Counted from the stretch's first letter, positions 29,126 to 38,509 are shown. The stretch: 64,000 bases of DNA from Acinetobacter baumannii (GCF_016508585.1 NZ_JADVOP010000003.1:1-64000), one strand, 5' to 3'. Notes: generated by a model not told the origin, from the letters alone. Made by a program: numbers and translations.

Positions 29126-29557
29126 TTAGTTTGCACGTACCCATGTTTGGTTACGACCTAAAGCCGAGATACCCATATATCCGCGCAACTTTAATTGATT
29201 TCCAGCAAGCTCGCCTTTCAGTTTATACGTTTTACCATTTTTAGGATCAAGAATCGTACCATTGTCATAAGCCTTACCACCGACATTTTGTAGACCATGA
29301 ACGATGGTCACACCTTTCAATGATTTGTTGTGATAAGGTCCTTCACATTTGCTACAAGAGTTTTCTTCACCTGGTGTTAAAATGCTTTGAATCGTTGCCG
29401 TCAATGTTCCATTTTTTTGTTCAGTGAATTTCACAATTGCTTTTGGTTGCTTCGTTGTATCATCAATTGTTTTCCAAACTGTTCCATTGAGTGGATCTGC
29501 AGCGTTTGCAAGAACTGTTGCCGATAATACGCCTAATGCGAGTACAATTTTTTTCAT
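29126..29557 (-). CDS. DUF2147 exported protein
   Basis: The 143-residue protein has a signal peptide ending near ANA (residues 1-19) and the DUF2147 pattern: GTVWKTIDDTTKQPKAIVKF, the cysteine pair CSKC near residue 64, GVTIVHGL, then YDNGTILDPKNGKTY. Members are periplasmic beta-sheet proteins of unknown function, often in Moraxellaceae and Bacteroidetes. Confidence 0.88.
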   Translation of the reverse strand: MKKIVLALGVLSATVLANAADPLNGTVWKTIDDTTKQPKAIVKFTEQKNGTLTATIQSILTPGEENSCSKCEGPYHNKSLKGVTIVHGLQNVGGKAYDNGTILDPKNGKTYKLKGELAGNQLKLRGYMGISALGRNQTWVRAN

Positions 29558-29710
29558 TGTTTTGTTTTCCCTAGTCTAATTGACAATCTATAGTATCAAA
29601 AACTTGCGTCAATTAAGCAATTCTTCTATGTGACTATATAGTGTACCCTTGTAACAAATGTTGGTAAATCAACAAAAATAAACTCGAAAATTTAACAATA
29701 TGGAATAAAC

Positions 29711-30625
29711 GTGAAGATGAACTCAGCCCTGAAACAATATCTTACAGAATCTATTCTTAAATCCAGCTTCAAATTTCCAAGTCGATTTAATCTTCCTCCT
29801 GCTACAGCGCGTTTTGCCATAGAACAACTTGCACGCGTTTTCCCGCAGCGTAAAGATGTACAAATACGCCCTTTGCGGATTGCAGGAATTCGAGCAGAAG
29901 AGATCAAGCCTCAGGCACAATCAACGCAAATGATTCTACATATTCATGGTGGTGCTTTTTTTGTAGGATCGCTGAAAACACATCGTGCTTTTCTTTCTGA
30001 AATTGCAGCACGAACACAAATGCAAGTGTTACATCTTGATTATCCACTTGCACCTGAAAATAAGTTTCCTGAAGCGGGTGACGCCATTTACGATGTCTAT
30101 CAACAACTTTTGGATCAAGGCATTCAACCAAAAGACATCATCATTTCAGGTGATTCTTGTGGTGCAAATTTGGCTCTGGCATTGACGTTAAGAATTAAAG
30201 CAGAAAATAAGCAGCAACTTCCAAGCGCATTAATCCTGATGTCTCCATTTCTAGACTTGACCCTCACAGGAGAGTCTTTACGTTATAACCAAAAACATGA
30301 TGCGCTGCTCTCTATAGAAGCACTTGAGTCTGGCATTGATTTTTATGTCCCCAAAAATTTAGATCGCTCGTTGCCTGCACTCTCCCCAATTTTTGGAGAT
30401 TTTGAAGACCTTCCTCCCACACTTGTACAAATTGGTTCCAAAGAAATTTTGCTTTCAGATGCACAACGTTTTGAAGAAAAAGCCAAAGCTGCAAATGTTC
30501 AGGTTAACTACAAGCTCTACACAGGCATGTGGCACAATTTTCAGATGTTCAGCCCATGGTTTGAAGAAGCAAAACGATCTTTAGCCGATCTCGCAGAATT
30601 TGCACATAAAATTGATCAGGATTAG
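29711..30625 (+). CDS. Alpha/beta hydrolase of the hormone-sensitive lipase type
   Basis: This 304-residue esterase-like protein has the oxyanion motif HGGAFFVGS near residue 79, the nucleophile elbow GDSCGAN near 147 and a likely catalytic histidine in MWHNFQMF near 275. These define the bacterial HSL family acting on short acyl esters. The start is taken as GTG 29711 with GGA six bases upstream; ATG two codons on (29717) is also possible. The substrate cannot be told. Confidence 0.9.
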   Translation: MKMNSALKQYLTESILKSSFKFPSRFNLPPATARFAIEQLARVFPQRKDVQIRPLRIAGIRAEEIKPQAQSTQMILHIHGGAFFVGSLKTHRAFLSEIAARTQMQVLHLDYPLAPENKFPEAGDAIYDVYQQLLDQGIQPKDIIISGDSCGANLALALTLRIKAENKQQLPSALILMSPFLDLTLTGESLRYNQKHDALLSIEALESGIDFYVPKNLDRSLPALSPIFGDFEDLPPTLVQIGSKEILLSDAQRFEEKAKAANVQVNYKLYTGMWHNFQMFSPWFEEAKRSLADLAEFAHKIDQD

Positions 30626-30649
30626 TCCTTAAAACCCTGCCTAAACAAC

Positions 30650-30697
30650 AAAAACAACAGTGAATCAACTCAATTCACTGTTGTTGTTTCATTTTTA
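30650..30697 (+). terminator. Terminator of the alpha/beta hydrolase gene
   Basis: A 13-bp perfect stem AACAACAGTGAAT/ATTCACTGTTGTT with a short loop is followed by TTTCATTTTT. Confidence 0.85.
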
Positions 30698-30967
30698 TCA
30701 ATCACAAAAATAAGTCTTGCACACACAGCTGAAATAAGATTTTTGCGATAGATCATCTTTTATCTAAATGCTTATTTTTTAATTCTCGTTTAAAGAGAAT
30801 ACGACTATTTTTATATTGTTAACTTTTACTGCAAAATTAGTCACCCTTTTATAAATTATGTTTATATTCATCAATTATTTACAGCAACTTAAATTTGAGT
30901 TTGACTGAATAAATTGATACATTCTCAGAATCACAAAATAAAAATCCAAGTACGGATGGATTAGACA
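30698..30967. other. Intergenic spacer before the degenerate GGDEF gene
   Basis: This 270-base AT-rich stretch has no frame with a ribosome site. It presumably holds the promoter of the GGDEF gene. I see no clear -35/-10 pair or repeat. Confidence 0.4.
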
Positions 30968-31570
30968 ATGCGTAATAAAATTTATTCTGAAAGACGGCGT
31001 AAAATTCACTCATTATTCAATCAAGTGTTGAAACATTCTTTTATTGCTAAACTTATCCATAAAAATCCTGCCAATCATGAGTTAGAAATTGATCCACAGA
31101 CGGGTATATATAACCAATTTGCAATTAACAGCTATTTAAAAGAACTGCATCCTCAAAATGATACTCATTATGGGATTATTTTGTTGAGCGTCGATAATCT
31201 GAATACGGTTAAAACGCAATATAGTTTAAAGACTGCAAATAAAGTATTGGCAGCTATTGCTGTGGAATTATCACAAAATATTCGCGAAACAGATTTGATC
31301 GGTCGCTATAGTGAGTCCGAATTTATTCTAATTTTAAGTGATGTCAACCAAGCCCAGGCTCAGCAAATTGCATTGCGTTTAACGGATTTGATCAACAACC
31401 ACGAGTTTAAAATTAACAACAAAACTTTGTCACTTCAAAGCAGTTCTGGCGTTTCTGTTTCGAAACAGGACAGTATGAGCAATACGGTCTTACAACAGGC
31501 TGATGAAGCACTGTACATAGCAAAATCCAATCGTCATCAATTTTATTCAAGTACAGGAGTTCGATCTTAA
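30968..31570 (+). CDS. Degenerate GGDEF domain protein with intact I-site
   Basis: The 200-residue cytoplasmic protein is almost only a GGDEF domain (about residues 40-195). The active-site signature is SESEF instead of GG[DE]EF (context GRYSESEFILILSD), so cyclase activity is very unlikely. The inhibitory-site motif RxxD is kept as RETD five residues before it, the right spacing to bind c-di-GMP. The N-terminal 40 residues are basic. A gene for an apparently active diguanylate cyclase lies 180 bases downstream. The likely role is a c-di-GMP receptor or partner of that enzyme, which is inference. Confidence 0.85.
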   Translation: MRNKIYSERRRKIHSLFNQVLKHSFIAKLIHKNPANHELEIDPQTGIYNQFAINSYLKELHPQNDTHYGIILLSVDNLNTVKTQYSLKTANKVLAAIAVELSQNIRETDLIGRYSESEFILILSDVNQAQAQQIALRLTDLINNHEFKINNKTLSLQSSSGVSVSKQDSMSNTVLQQADEALYIAKSNRHQFYSSTGVRS

Positions 31571-31750
31571 TAAGATATAAGATGTTTTTAAATCATTGAA
31601 ACGCCGGTTTTAATGTTGGTTTTTTTATAAAAGTTTTTAACAAATCATGTATAAGAATGTTTTGTTAACATAGATTATAGTCATTATAATTTAGAAAATA
31701 TCATTAATATACAATTATGACTGACTGACAAAATAGAGGAATAAATATGG

Positions 31751-32938
31751 ATGGCAGAATCAAATTTAGGCATTAACCTTTTTTTAAAAAAACTGAAAAC
31801 ACAATTTGATTCAAACATCATCATGAATTGGACCAGTTTACATAAATGTATTTTGATCCTTTTTCTCACGATCGCTTTACAATTTTCTTGGATTGCATGG
31901 AAAGTCTTTATTGTATTGAATCCAGAAATTTGGCAATGGGTGAATATCTCACTGATCCACTCACAACTGATTCTCAATACCGCCTCAACCATATTACTTT
32001 TTTTCCTGATCGCATTTTGCTATTTTTTTCAAGATAAGAAATGGGCAAATACTTATTTACCCCATATTGTTATCAACATTTTTATTGTTTTAATGCTGGC
32101 AGATGGCTTTTTAGTGGGTATCTATAGCCCAGCCACGGTATTTGCATTCGTATGTATTTCAGGTTTGGGGCTGATTTTATTTAATCGAAAAATTATTTAT
32201 ATCCAGCTTGTAACCGCCTTGGTGATTTATATTTCAATGATGTTCTTGACCTATTGGCACATCATTCCTTATGCACCAATCTTCAGTACACGCATCTTAG
32301 AGAATAATCGCCATGACAATCTGTTTTGGGTAGGTTCCATGCTGTATTTTATTGTTCCTATTTTAATTGTAGGTTTAGTTTTATGTGAAATTTTACTTTC
32401 ACAATGGCGACATAGGGAGTCTTTAATCAAAAAACTCAGTGAAACAGATCCATTGACCAATTTATATAATCGCCGCTTTTTCAATGAAAAACTTGATGCG
32501 ATCCAAAAAGCACAAACCCATTATGTAATTATCTTAATTGATATCGACCATTTTAAAGAAATCAATGATTTATATGGTCATCACTTTGGTGATGAAGCAT
32601 TATGCCAAGTCGCTCAGCTATTAGTTTCACATATTCGTCTATCCGATATTGTCGCACGCTATGGCGGAGAAGAATTTATTATTGCCTTACCAGAAACCTC
32701 TTTAAGTGTTGCTCAAGCAATCGCTGAACGTTGCCGCTTGGCCATACAAAATCAAGTCCTTGAATCGCTTGATCATCATTATGTACAACTCACTGCAAGT
32801 TTTGGCATCGCCACTTCTGTTGACGATGACAATGTGAGTAAAGTCATTCACCTCGCAGATAAAGCACTCTATCAGGCAAAACAATCAGGGCGTAATCAAG
32901 TGCGCTTGTATCACACACCGATCAACGAAATCGCTTAA
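31751..32938 (+). CDS. Membrane-bound diguanylate cyclase (GGDEF)
   Basis: The 395-residue protein has about six membrane helices in residues 30-220 and a C-terminal GGDEF domain (about 232-390). The active-site GGEEF is intact (RYGGEEFIIALPE), as are the metal and substrate residues in IDIDHFKEINDLYGHHFGDEAL. The I-site RxxD (RLSD) lies five residues upstream. It should make c-di-GMP and be feedback-inhibited. The membrane part is an unnamed sensor region; I recognise no MASE type with confidence. Confidence 0.93.
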   Translation: MAESNLGINLFLKKLKTQFDSNIIMNWTSLHKCILILFLTIALQFSWIAWKVFIVLNPEIWQWVNISLIHSQLILNTASTILLFFLIAFCYFFQDKKWANTYLPHIVINIFIVLMLADGFLVGIYSPATVFAFVCISGLGLILFNRKIIYIQLVTALVIYISMMFLTYWHIIPYAPIFSTRILENNRHDNLFWVGSMLYFIVPILIVGLVLCEILLSQWRHRESLIKKLSETDPLTNLYNRRFFNEKLDAIQKAQTHYVIILIDIDHFKEINDLYGHHFGDEALCQVAQLLVSHIRLSDIVARYGGEEFIIALPETSLSVAQAIAERCRLAIQNQVLESLDHHYVQLTASFGIATSVDDDNVSKVIHLADKALYQAKQSGRNQVRLYHTPINEIA

Positions 32939-32956
32939 TGTTGGTGTTCAGGCAGA

Positions 32957-33628
32957 TCATGTTCGATATTGTTCTTCACATGCTACAAATCGAAACTCAG
33001 CTTTAGCTTCTGCAACCCATTGTTGTACAGCGTGCACCGTCAATAATTTTTGAATATAGCGCTGGCCGTTGTCTGGCACAGGAATGCCATAAGTCTTGAA
33101 ACGCATCACAACAGGTGCATAGAATGCATCAACAATACCAAAGTGTTCACCGCATAAAAAACCATCAAGCTGTGGGCGTTCAGACCATAAGTGTAAAATA
33201 CGATGTACATCTTGCTGTAACGAATGATCTTGCCAGAGTTTTAAACCCACCTCTTTTAAATCTGCATCAATATTCATGCCGCATGTACTGCGTAGTGCAG
33301 TAAAGCTACTGTGCATCTCCGCAGACATAGATCGAGCACGTGCACGCTGTTTGATCTCCTGTGGCCATAATTTTTTTTCGGGAAATTTCTCAGCAAGATA
33401 TTCACAGATCGCCAAAGAGTCCCAAATTAAAAAGCCATCATCCATCAGTGCAGGCACTTTTCCTGTAGGATTAATTTTTAAAATACTTTGTTTAAACTGA
33501 CTGTCCATAGCAAAGTGATCAAAAGGGATTAAGCGTTCCATGAAGGAAATGTTAAAATGTTGCATCACCAGCCAAGGTCGCATGGACCAAGTTGAATAGT
33601 TTTTATCACCAATAAAAAGTTCTAGCAT
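32957..33628 (-). CDS. Glutathione S-transferase family protein
   Basis: The 223-residue protein has an N-terminal thioredoxin-like domain with the cis-proline segment GKVPALMDDG near residue 56 and the glutathione-binding IWDSLAICEYLAEKFPEK near 68. A helical C-terminal domain holds CGEHFGIVDAFYAPVV. Near its start it reads KNYSTWSMRPWLVM. Cytosolic GSTs conjugate or reduce with glutathione, which fits a genome with both gshA and gshB here. The substrate is unknown. Confidence 0.9.
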   Translation of the reverse strand: MLELFIGDKNYSTWSMRPWLVMQHFNISFMERLIPFDHFAMDSQFKQSILKINPTGKVPALMDDGFLIWDSLAICEYLAEKFPEKKLWPQEIKQRARARSMSAEMHSSFTALRSTCGMNIDADLKEVGLKLWQDHSLQQDVHRILHLWSERPQLDGFLCGEHFGIVDAFYAPVVMRFKTYGIPVPDNGQRYIQKLLTVHAVQQWVAEAKAEFRFVACEEQYRT

Positions 33629-33710
33629 TTTTATCTTCCTCTATTTATATACGCTTCAATAAAAGCATAGCGAGGTTTTCGCCTGTCTAAAAGTATAAAA
33701 ACTCAGCAAC

Positions 33711-33740
33711 AAAAAAGGAGCAGTTTAACTGCTCCTTTTT
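33711..33740. terminator. Terminator with flanking A and T tracts
   Basis: The stem GGAGCAGT/ACTGCTCC with a 3-base loop is flanked by AAAAAA and TTTTT. It ends the outer-membrane protein gene on the minus strand. Confidence 0.85.
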
Positions 33741-33756
33741 CTCTGAACGGTATGAC

Positions 33757-34524
33757 TTAGAATAAATAAGAAATACCCAAACCTGCTTTATAGCTGCGAT
33801 CACGCCCATTTAAATCTACACCGATACTGCCATCAAGCTGAGTACGTTGATTCACAGCATAGATCAAACCTGAACCTAGACCATATTCATAGCTTTTGCT
33901 TTCAGTTTTCGAATAAACAAATTCTGAGAAACCTGAAAGATTGCCGGCAATTTTATAGCCTACTGTAGGAATTGCTGTGACTGACCAGTGCCCGTCTTGC
34001 ACTGCATAGTTCATGGTGATGCCCGTATTGACCAAATCGTTATAATGGTAATTTAAAGACGTTCCGATACTGTAAATATCGTCTTCTTCAGAAAAACCAT
34101 CATTCCCGGTTGCAATCAATGCTTTCGCCAAGATCGCCATAGACAACTTATCATCTTTTAAATCAATGGCTTTTTTAATTCCAATAGAAACATCACCCAA
34201 ACCTGAGTCATCATCTTTCATGCCTCTATACTTGGTTTGTGTCCAAGCCGGACCTTGCCAACCTAACTGCAACTCCATACTTGAGGTTAAACCTGTACGA
34301 AGTAGCATATCGCCATTGAGGGTCACAGTTTTTGCTTTTGCACCATCTACTCGAGTTTCAGTATAGGTTGCACTCGGTAAACCCTGCTCCCAGGCCAATT
34401 GACCTACGGGAGTAATTCCTGTTCCAAAACCTGATCCAGGACGATCAAAAGAAAATTCTGCTGCCATTGCGCTTATACTTAGACTCGAAGCAAGGGCTAG
34501 TGTGATTCTATTTAAAATTGCCAT
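33757..34524 (-). CDS. Outer-membrane beta-barrel protein of the phenol-degradation meta-pathway (MetA) type
   Basis: The protein has 255 residues from ATG 34524. It has a signal peptide ending near SAMA (about residues 1-20) and alternating beta-strand segments through to a C-terminal ISYLF, the aromatic-ended last strand typical of outer-membrane barrels. The pattern fits the loosely named MetA/transporter family (PF13557). A TTG four codons earlier is less likely. No substrate can be inferred. The name does not imply a phenol pathway here. Confidence 0.75.
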   Translation of the reverse strand: MAILNRITLALASSLSISAMAAEFSFDRPGSGFGTGITPVGQLAWEQGLPSATYTETRVDGAKAKTVTLNGDMLLRTGLTSSMELQLGWQGPAWTQTKYRGMKDDDSGLGDVSIGIKKAIDLKDDKLSMAILAKALIATGNDGFSEEDDIYSIGTSLNYHYNDLVNTGITMNYAVQDGHWSVTAIPTVGYKIAGNLSGFSEFVYSKTESKSYEYGLGSGLIYAVNQRTQLDGSIGVDLNGRDRSYKAGLGISYLF

Positions 34525-34539
34525 ATGAAGACTCAAAAT

Positions 34540-35082
34540 TTACGATAATTCTTTGGACATTTTCGCACCGCGACTACGTAGTAACTCTAAAGATTCTTTC
34601 TCTTCAGGTAAAGCCTGAGACCAATCTATTTGATCAAATTCACAATCAAAGAACAAATCACTGATCGATGACAAAATGGTTTTACCTTCATCATCTTTGG
34701 TATTTGGATCAACTTTATGATCTAACAGCTTTTGAATTACGGGCACACATGCGGCACTTGCTGCGTCCCATAAAGGACCATAGCACTCTTCTGCATCCCA
34801 TAAATAAAAATTTGCCTTGGCATGAATCAAAGCATCTAAAATATCTAAATGCGGTTGTAAATCTTGAGCTTTCTGTTCTGCACTTAAGGGTTGCCCTGCT
34901 TCATAAGCATCACAGACTTTTTCCCACCATTTAAATAATCCATCTGACCAGATAGATACTGCTGGTCCTTTTTCTGGCTCCATAAAGTTAGGGTCAAACC
35001 CATCTGCGAGCAAACGTTTAACTTGAGCAAGGTCTAAATCTTCTAAAGCCTGTATAAAGACTTGTTGTTGTGCTGATAACAT
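34540..35082 (-). CDS. Ankyrin-repeat protein
   Basis: The 180-residue protein has one clear ankyrin repeat near residues 13-33 (LDLAQVKRLLADGFDPNF) and another near 125-155 (VPVIQKLLDHKVDPNTKDDEGKTILS), with a divergent middle rich in Trp and Asp. Function is probably protein binding; the partner is unknown. It lies 16 bases upstream of the outer-membrane protein gene on the same strand, so they may be cotranscribed. Confidence 0.8.
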   Translation of the reverse strand: MLSAQQQVFIQALEDLDLAQVKRLLADGFDPNFMEPEKGPAVSIWSDGLFKWWEKVCDAYEAGQPLSAEQKAQDLQPHLDILDALIHAKANFYLWDAEECYGPLWDAASAACVPVIQKLLDHKVDPNTKDDEGKTILSSISDLFFDCEFDQIDWSQALPEEKESLELLRSRGAKMSKELS

Positions 35083-35230
35083 TTTGATCTCACTATTCTA
35101 TTCCTATCAATATTATGACGAATATTTTAAAAATAGTTTTGAAAAAATTTAATCCTTCATTTTTTTGGTTTAAATGGCATTTATTGTTAACTTATGACAA
35201 AGTGCATCGCTCTTTTTGTTTTTGTTTCAT

Positions 35231-35256
35231 AAAAAAAGGCCCGAAGGCCTTTTTTA
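35231..35256 (-). terminator. Terminator of the HPF-like gene
   Basis: The perfect stem AAAAAAGGCC/GGCCTTTTTT with loop CGAA sits directly after the stop codon. Confidence 0.9.
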
Positions 35257-35259
35257 TAC

Positions 35260-35613
35260 TCATGCTTCATCTGCATCTGCAAGTTCTAACTTACCACCAC
35301 GCGGATTTTCAGTTTTCTCCAAAACATGCTCTAAACTGCGTTTTACACGATCAATCGCACCATGTAATGAAAGATCTATATTTTTAGCGCGATGTTTTAC
35401 TACCACCGGTTTTAGACCTGCCGCTTTCACTTCGATCATACATTGAATATCATCATCCCCACCTTTGTCCCCATTTTCATCACTGATATGAACTGAAAAC
35501 TGGGTAATACGCTCGCTATGACGTTGGAATTCTTGATTTAGCTCGTCGCGTACGTAAGTAATTAAACGATCACTATTTCTAATATTTTTATCTGTACGGA
35601 TTTCAATATTCAT
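35260..35613 (-). CDS. HPF/RaiA-type ribosome-associated factor
   Basis: The protein has 117 residues from ATG 35613, whose AGAGG Shine-Dalgarno is nearby; the frame extends to 35667 but without such a site. MNIEIRTDKNIRNSDRLITYV and the SVHISDENGDKGGDDDIQCMIEV block fit the short HPF/RaiA fold, which binds the 30S subunit during stress. The acidic tail (LELADADEA) lacks the long C-terminal dimer domain. It stands alone, away from rpoN where hpf often lies, so this may be a second paralogue. Confidence 0.82.
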   Translation of the reverse strand: MNIEIRTDKNIRNSDRLITYVRDELNQEFQRHSERITQFSVHISDENGDKGGDDDIQCMIEVKAAGLKPVVVKHRAKNIDLSLHGAIDRVKRSLEHVLEKTENPRGGKLELADADEA

Positions 35614-36113
35614 AAAAAAACCTCTTTTTTCATCTAAAACAGTGCAAAACTTATATTTTTGGCTCATTCAAAGCCTACTGTTTAAAACAGCTTTTCACCT
35701 TCAATAAATTGGAACCTGAACTCCTCTATTGGAAAGATGAACACTTTTAATGATCTGCAGACAGGTGTTCTTATATCTTCAATATCAGGCCATATTGAAA
35801 AATATGCAAGCGGATTTTTAACTTTTTTATGAAAACAATATGAAAAATGACATCTTGTTACTTTACTTTATAATTTAATGATTTTTTTAATTTTTTTAGC
35901 ATCAATCCTGAGTAAATCAATCAACTTCATATCATGCTATGCAGATGGATCAAATCCAAAAGTTCATTTTTCAATTTATTTTTAGATTCACCTTTTCAGC
36001 ACACTTTCCTACTTGATGTTTACATATTTATTTACATTCCATCTATTTTTAGCTTTATTTTTATCGCGGAATCTGTATCCTTGAAGCGCTTTTCTTGGGG
36101 GGAAAGATTTTTC
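35614..36113. other. Gene-free, very AT-rich region between the HPF-like and OmpK-like genes
   Basis: About 500 bases hold no supported gene. An in-frame extension of the ompK-like gene to 35934 exists, but its 60 residues read as untranslated leader, and a signal peptide starts at 36114. The region presumably carries both promoters. Confidence 0.4.
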
Positions 36114-36836
36114 ATGAAACTTACACATCTCGCTGCGGTTTGTGCAATCGCTTCAACTGCAACTTTGGCTCAAGCTGCGCCAGTTTGGCAAGATTTCAGT
36201 ATTACTGGTCTGTATGGTGAAAACTATGAATTAACGCCAGATGAAAAACAATCTACAATCACTTTTGAGTATGCTGCAAAGCTAAAATACGGTGATTTTT
36301 TTGCATTTGCAGACCGTACTCACAGTGGTGGTCAATCAGACACTTATTTTGAGGTTTCACCACGTCTCAGTTTAGGTGCAGTTTCAGGAAAAAAACTTGA
36401 ACTTGGCCCAATCAAAGATGTATTGATCGCAACCACTTGGGAAGGGGGTAAAGATATGAACAATTACCTCTATGGCGTGGGTGTAGATTTAGCAATTCCA
36501 TATTTCCAATACGCACAGTTAAACTTCTATCGTGCCAATAATGAAATCCAAGAAGATGACTACCAATTGACATTTACTTATGGAATTCCATTTAAAATTG
36601 CTTCTGAAGAGTTTCTCGTAGATGGTTTCCTAGATTGGTCAACTGCAGAGAAAGATCAAGTTGCTCACTCAAGTGAATTGAATTGGACCACACAATGGAA
36701 ATGGAATGCTGGTAAGCACATCTCTCCAGATACTCGCCTGTACCTTGGTGTGGAACATTCTGTATGGCACAATAAATATGGTGTCCCTGGCAAAGATGAA
36801 AATAATGTCAGTGCACTTGTGAAATATCACTTTTAA
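36114..36836 (+). CDS. OmpK/Tsx-family outer membrane protein
   Basis: The protein has 240 residues from ATG 36114, which has GGGGGG about 10 bases upstream. It has a signal peptide cut near AQA-A (about residue 20) and a beta-barrel domain of the Tsx/OmpK family (nucleoside-specific channel), with FADRTHSGGQSDTYFEVSPRLS near 60-85 and the C-terminal strand ALVKYHF ending in Phe. Transport of nucleosides is the family expectation, not shown here. Confidence 0.85.
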   Translation: MKLTHLAAVCAIASTATLAQAAPVWQDFSITGLYGENYELTPDEKQSTITFEYAAKLKYGDFFAFADRTHSGGQSDTYFEVSPRLSLGAVSGKKLELGPIKDVLIATTWEGGKDMNNYLYGVGVDLAIPYFQYAQLNFYRANNEIQEDDYQLTFTYGIPFKIASEEFLVDGFLDWSTAEKDQVAHSSELNWTTQWKWNAGKHISPDTRLYLGVEHSVWHNKYGVPGKDENNVSALVKYHF

Positions 36837-36856
36837 TTGATTGTTTATATATTGAT

Positions 36857-36887
36857 GAAAAAGCAGGGTTTCAACCTTGCTTTTTTA
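36857..36887 (+). terminator. Terminator of the OmpK-like gene
   Basis: The stem GCAGGGT/ACCTTGC (one G-U pair) follows A tracts and is followed by TTTTTT. Confidence 0.75.
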
Positions 36888-36947
36888 TTGCCCTTAAAAA
36901 TAAATCTTTTTAAAATAAACAGACAAATTTTCTTTTGATCGAGATCC

Positions 36948-37472
36948 ATGAATTTCCAGATCCGTCCTGCTAAAATCTCAGACCTGCCTGAGATCATGCA
37001 TATTTATAATCAAGAAATTAAAACAGGTTTAGCCACTTGGAACAGTCAATTAAAAACCTTAGATGATTATCAACAATGGTTTTTAGAATTAGAACAAAAT
37101 CAATTCCCGATTTTTGTGGTAGAAGAAATCTCTACACACGCGATTGCAGGATATGCAGATTATTCGAGTTTCAGAGCAATTAATGGCTATAAGCAAACTG
37201 TAGAGCATTCTGTTTATATTGATCCAACTTATGCACGACAGGGGCTAGGTAAACGTCTCATGCTCAAACTCGTTGAACATGCCCAACAGCAAGGCGTACA
37301 TGTGATGGTAGCCGCAATCGATCACGAAAATGCAGCATCAATCTATCTACATCAACAACTGGGATTTACCCAAACTGGATATATGCCTCAGGTTGGTCAG
37401 AAATTTGGCATGTGGCGTGATTTGGTATGGATGCAACTCAATTTTGACAACTCACCGAATGAGTTAAATTAA
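36948..37472 (+). CDS. GNAT acetyltransferase, phosphinothricin/methionine-sulfone type
   Basis: The 174-residue protein matches the Pat/MddA/YncA group: QIRPAKISDLPEIMHIYNQ at the start, then SSFRAINGYKQTVEHSVYI, and the acetyl-CoA loop ARQGLGKRLM near residue 98. The end is GFTQTGYMPQVGQKFGMWRDLVWMQ. Members acetylate methionine sulfoximine or sulfone and phosphinothricin-like amino acids. Whether this one protects against such analogues cannot be read from sequence. Confidence 0.88.
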   Translation: MNFQIRPAKISDLPEIMHIYNQEIKTGLATWNSQLKTLDDYQQWFLELEQNQFPIFVVEEISTHAIAGYADYSSFRAINGYKQTVEHSVYIDPTYARQGLGKRLMLKLVEHAQQQGVHVMVAAIDHENAASIYLHQQLGFTQTGYMPQVGQKFGMWRDLVWMQLNFDNSPNELN

Positions 37473-37706
37473 AAAAATTAAGTTTCTATCAAATTGAATA
37501 TCTCTTTTCAGCAAATCTGCTGAATTAAGAGTGCTCCCCCAATATTTGAATTGAGTCTATTGAGTATCCCTAACTTTTCTAAGATTAAATAGCCACCCGA
37601 TCAGAATTGAAGATGAGTTATACACAATAAATCGCAAAGTTTATTTTTGGCTTTTCCAAAATCTGTTGTATAACAATGAATAATATTGCCTAATTTCCGA
37701 GCATCT

Positions 37707-38447
37707 ATGAATAAAATTGTAATCAGCCTACTGGCACCATTGGCTCTGACCCTTCATACATCAAGCTATGCTGATGATTACAATGAACCAAATGTAAAAC
37801 AGGGCTGTGCCAAACTCAGTCAATATCGTAAATTGGGACAAAAATTTTACGACCAGAAAAACTATAAAAAAGCGCTTGATCAGTTTCAAAAGCAAGCATC
37901 CTGGAGCGATTTTTGTCAGTCGGTTGGTCAAGAAGAGACGGGCATCCAAGTTTCAGACAATGACATCGACATTGCCAATAATAATGTGGGTTTAACGTAT
38001 AGCAAACTCAATAAACCATTATGGGCAAGAGCATGGTTTCAAATCAAACCCACAAAAACCAGTCAATTTAATTTAAAAAAGTTAGCAGTCCCTCAAGCAA
38101 ATAATGACTTTACCGGAGAATATGTCAGTTATGCAGGTTTTGGTGAGTGGAACCGGGTTAATGTTAAAAAGCGTGATCAAAAATATCACATTGAATTCAC
38201 TGGTTTATGGATGGGACCTCGAAGCCTAATTTATGGCCCTAATATTGGCGAGTTTGAAACAGAAATGCCTCTTCAAGCGAAGAAAGCAAGCTATCGTTAT
38301 AAAAATTGTCGAATTGCCATCAATTTTACTTATAGCCCGTCTTTAGGAAATTTTATTGAAGTAGAAGAATTAACTGAACAGACCGATTGTGGCTTTGGTA
38401 TGAATGTTTCATCAACGGGCTATTATCAGAAAGTTGAACCTCGATAA
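37707..38447 (+). CDS. Exported protein of unknown function
   Basis: The protein has 246 residues from ATG 37707. A signal peptide (about residues 1-22, ending near SYA) is followed by a short region with a tetratricopeptide-like pair of helices (YRKLGQKFYDQKNYKKALDQFQKQASW) and then a mostly beta C-terminal domain with cysteines at intervals. I do not recognise the family. It is transcribed alone between the GNAT gene and the convergent urt operon. Confidence 0.65.
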   Translation: MNKIVISLLAPLALTLHTSSYADDYNEPNVKQGCAKLSQYRKLGQKFYDQKNYKKALDQFQKQASWSDFCQSVGQEETGIQVSDNDIDIANNNVGLTYSKLNKPLWARAWFQIKPTKTSQFNLKKLAVPQANNDFTGEYVSYAGFGEWNRVNVKKRDQKYHIEFTGLWMGPRSLIYGPNIGEFETEMPLQAKKASYRYKNCRIAINFTYSPSLGNFIEVEELTEQTDCGFGMNVSSTGYYQKVEPR

Positions 38448-38509
38448 TATAGGGCTTAATCCCACCTCCCTTTGTTGAGGGAGGTGAACAAAAGATTTTC
38501 ACGATTTTG

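Noticed and set aside
35934-36113. Upstream extension of the OmpK-like frame
   Set aside because: The signal peptide begins at 36114 with a ribosome site; the extension reads as leader sequence.
38463-38486. Inverted repeat CACCTCCCT/AGGGAGGTG after urtE
   Set aside because: No T tract follows on either strand, so I did not call a terminator.
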